Below the pieces are notes generated by a model. The model had not been told where the DNA came from. It saw only the letters and a list, made by a program, of their open reading frames with translations, and ran no database searches. A stretch of DNA of 6,677 nucleotides from Gammaproteobacteria bacterium (lineage in GTDB: Bacteria; Pseudomonadota; Gammaproteobacteria; Pseudomonadales; Azotimanducaceae), in the NCBI GenBank assembly GCA_018667205.1, contig JABIVN010000301.1:1-6677 (forward strand), given 5' to 3'. This document shows, one piece after another, positions 5,713-6,677 of this stretch. Every line of letters begins with the position of its first letter. Position 1 is the stretch's first letter. Position numbers and translations under genes: made by a program.

Positions 5713-6429
5713 TCAAGGCAATAGCACGCCACCATCAACGTCGACGGTAGTGCCGGTCATATAACTGTTTTCCATTATCATGACGATTGCTTTTGCGACC
5801 TCCTGGGCTTCACCGACACGCCCCAGTGGAATATTTTTCCCCATATTATCCAGTGCAGCGTTTTTGTTATCGCCCAGGTTATCGAACATTCCTGTGCTGA
5901 TAAGGCCCGGCGCGACGGCGTTTACGCGCTTTGGTGCTACCTCCAAGGCCAGGGCCCGAGTTAAGCCTTCGACTGCATTACCGGTACACGAGACAGACGA
6001 CATACCAGGATTACATTTTCTGGCTGGCGTTCCGCTGATAAAAGTGATTGATCCGGTGTCGTTTAAATGTGGAATACCTTGGCGGGCGACATGGGTGTAA
6101 CCCCAGAACTTGTTGAATGCCCCACGAAACTGTTCATCGGTTTGGTCCATGAACGGAGCCATTGTCCTTTCTGCGCCTGTGGCTGCGGCGACAATGTGGT
6201 CGATTGCGCCGATGGATTCAAAGAGTGATTTCAACCCTTCTACATTGTGCGTGTCCAGTGAGCTGAAGGTGATTTCGGGATACAAATCAGAACAAGTCTT
6301 AACCTTGTCCACTGATCGGCTGACAGCCCAGACATTGGCCCCCTTGCTTGCAGCGGCGACGGCCGTGGCAAGGCCAATGCCTGAAGTACCGCCGATGATG
6401 ACGACGTTTTGGTTGTCCATAGAACCCAT
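5713..6429 (-). CDS. Atypical short-chain dehydrogenase/reductase (SDR)
   Basis: A 238-residue Rossmann-fold protein. The cofactor motif GGTSGIGLA (13-21) is clear and SR (37-38) after strand 2 hints at NADP(H). The usual NNAG is replaced by AAATGA. FISGTPARK (130-138) holds the family's catalytic Ser position (S132), and RVNAVAPG (168-175) and VDGG (231-234) are typical of SDRs. The YxxxK motif is missing: aligning on AVEGLTRALALE puts Val146 and Gly150 where Tyr and Lys should be (SSVSCTGNAVEGL). Related SDRs with this change exist, so the gene is probably intact, but the chemistry may differ. I chose ATG 6429 because AAAGGG lies eight bases upstream; a longer form from ATG 6456 adds nine residues with no good Shine-Dalgarno. 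It lies upstream of the nucleoside hydrolase on the same strand; co-transcription is possible but the gap is long. Confidence 0.9.
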   Translation of the reverse strand: MGSMDNQNVVIIGGTSGIGLATAVAAASKGANVWAVSRSVDKVKTCSDLYPEITFSSLDTHNVEGLKSLFESIGAIDHIVAAATGAERTMAPFMDQTDEQFRGAFNKFWGYTHVARQGIPHLNDTGSITFISGTPARKCNPGMSSVSCTGNAVEGLTRALALEVAPKRVNAVAPGLISTGMFDNLGDNKNAALDNMGKNIPLGRVGEAQEVAKAIVMIMENSYMTGTTVDVDGGVLLP

Positions 6430-6467
6430 GTCATTTACCCTTTGAAAAAGAGACATGATGCTTAAGG

Positions 6468-6659
6468 TTGCGGGGTAAAGATAGACAAAAGATAGGTCGT
6501 GACCTAAATGCCAAGAAGCAATCGATTGAAACTCAGTTTGAAGAGGTCACCATCGATCGATCTTTAAATAGGGTTAACTGTCCGAACGGCAGAAAGACCT
6601 TGAGCCGCTTTATTGATGTCTCTGCCAATCAATTAAAGGTCGAAGAATGTGACGAATAA
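6468..6659 (+). CDS. Weak small hypothetical ORF (63 codons)
   Basis: An open frame from TTG 6468 to TAA at 6657-6659. The predicted peptide is charged and polar, with one CPNGRKTLSRF segment, and I recognise no family. AAGG directly touches the TTG, leaving no spacing, so initiation there is doubtful. It overlaps the region that should hold the SDR promoter. It may be chance or the tail of a decayed gene. Confidence 0.25.
   Translation: MRGKDRQKIGRDLNAKKQSIETQFEEVTIDRSLNRVNCPNGRKTLSRFIDVSANQLKVEECDE
6493..6506. promoter_or_regulatory. 14-bp palindrome, candidate operator upstream of the SDR gene
   Basis: TAGGTC GT GACCTA is a perfect 6+2+6 inverted repeat, 64-77 bp upstream of the chosen SDR start. 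The size and symmetry fit a dimeric repressor site, but no regulator gene is visible here to pair with it. It also lies inside the weak small ORF. Confidence 0.35.
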
Positions 6660-6669
6660 GGGAAGTTTT

Positions 6670-6677
6670 ATGATGCC
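6670..6677 (+). CDS. Possible start of the next gene (cut by window edge)
   Basis: ATGATG begins at 6670. AAGG (6657-6662 region, AATAAGGGAAG) lies about eight bases upstream, a good ribosome-binding arrangement. Only two to three codons are inside the window, so nothing can be said of the product. Confidence 0.35.

Noticed and set aside
5780..6445. Plus-strand ORFs of 106 and 111 codons
   Set aside because: They are antisense shadows of the SDR gene.

Overview
The window looks like chromosomal DNA of a Gram-negative bacterium, most likely a gammaproteobacterium of moderate GC. The grounds are a short 4.5S-type SRP RNA, a YdjA-type nitroreductase, a LolD/MacB-type ABC ATPase and a nucleoside hydrolase with a Sec signal peptide. 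Genus cannot be read from the sequence. A marine or environmental lifestyle is only a guess.

Left part (1-2990), compact and intact. A LolD/MacB-type ABC ATPase (minus strand, C-terminus cut by the window edge) follows a hexapeptide-repeat acyltransferase on the same strand. Across a divergent intergenic region lie a YdjA-type nitroreductase, a protein joining a TerB-like acidic helical region to a BRCT domain, and the SRP RNA gene ffs with a consensus TATAAT box. A small unknown ORF converges on ffs.

Middle part (about 3260-4530), a decaying island with no intact gene. It holds (i) an IS3-family transposase remnant on the minus strand with an in-frame deletion that removes the second catalytic Asp and a premature stop; (ii) a tandem array of eight CATCAGG heptamers next to a short array of a second heptamer; and (iii) on the plus strand, a remnant of a cyanophycin-synthetase-like Mur ligase. 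The third item is not visible as an ORF because it carries frameshifts, an internal deletion and an in-frame stop. It is the least obvious content of the window.

Right part (4533-6677). An exported nucleoside hydrolase and an upstream atypical SDR, both on the minus strand, are separated by about 150 bp. The SDR lacks the YxxxK catalytic pair. The hydrolase keeps its Ca-binding aspartates but has changed residues in the usual sugar-binding motif. Divergent from the SDR are a weak small ORF and what may be the start of another gene at the right edge. A perfect 14-bp palindrome upstream of the SDR is a possible operator.

I see no convincing new multi-gene system. The genes look like unrelated housekeeping or accessory units around a region of genome decay. 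The best leads are the hidden Mur-ligase remnant, the heptamer array, the altered active sites of the SDR and nucleoside hydrolase, and the TerB-like/BRCT protein.
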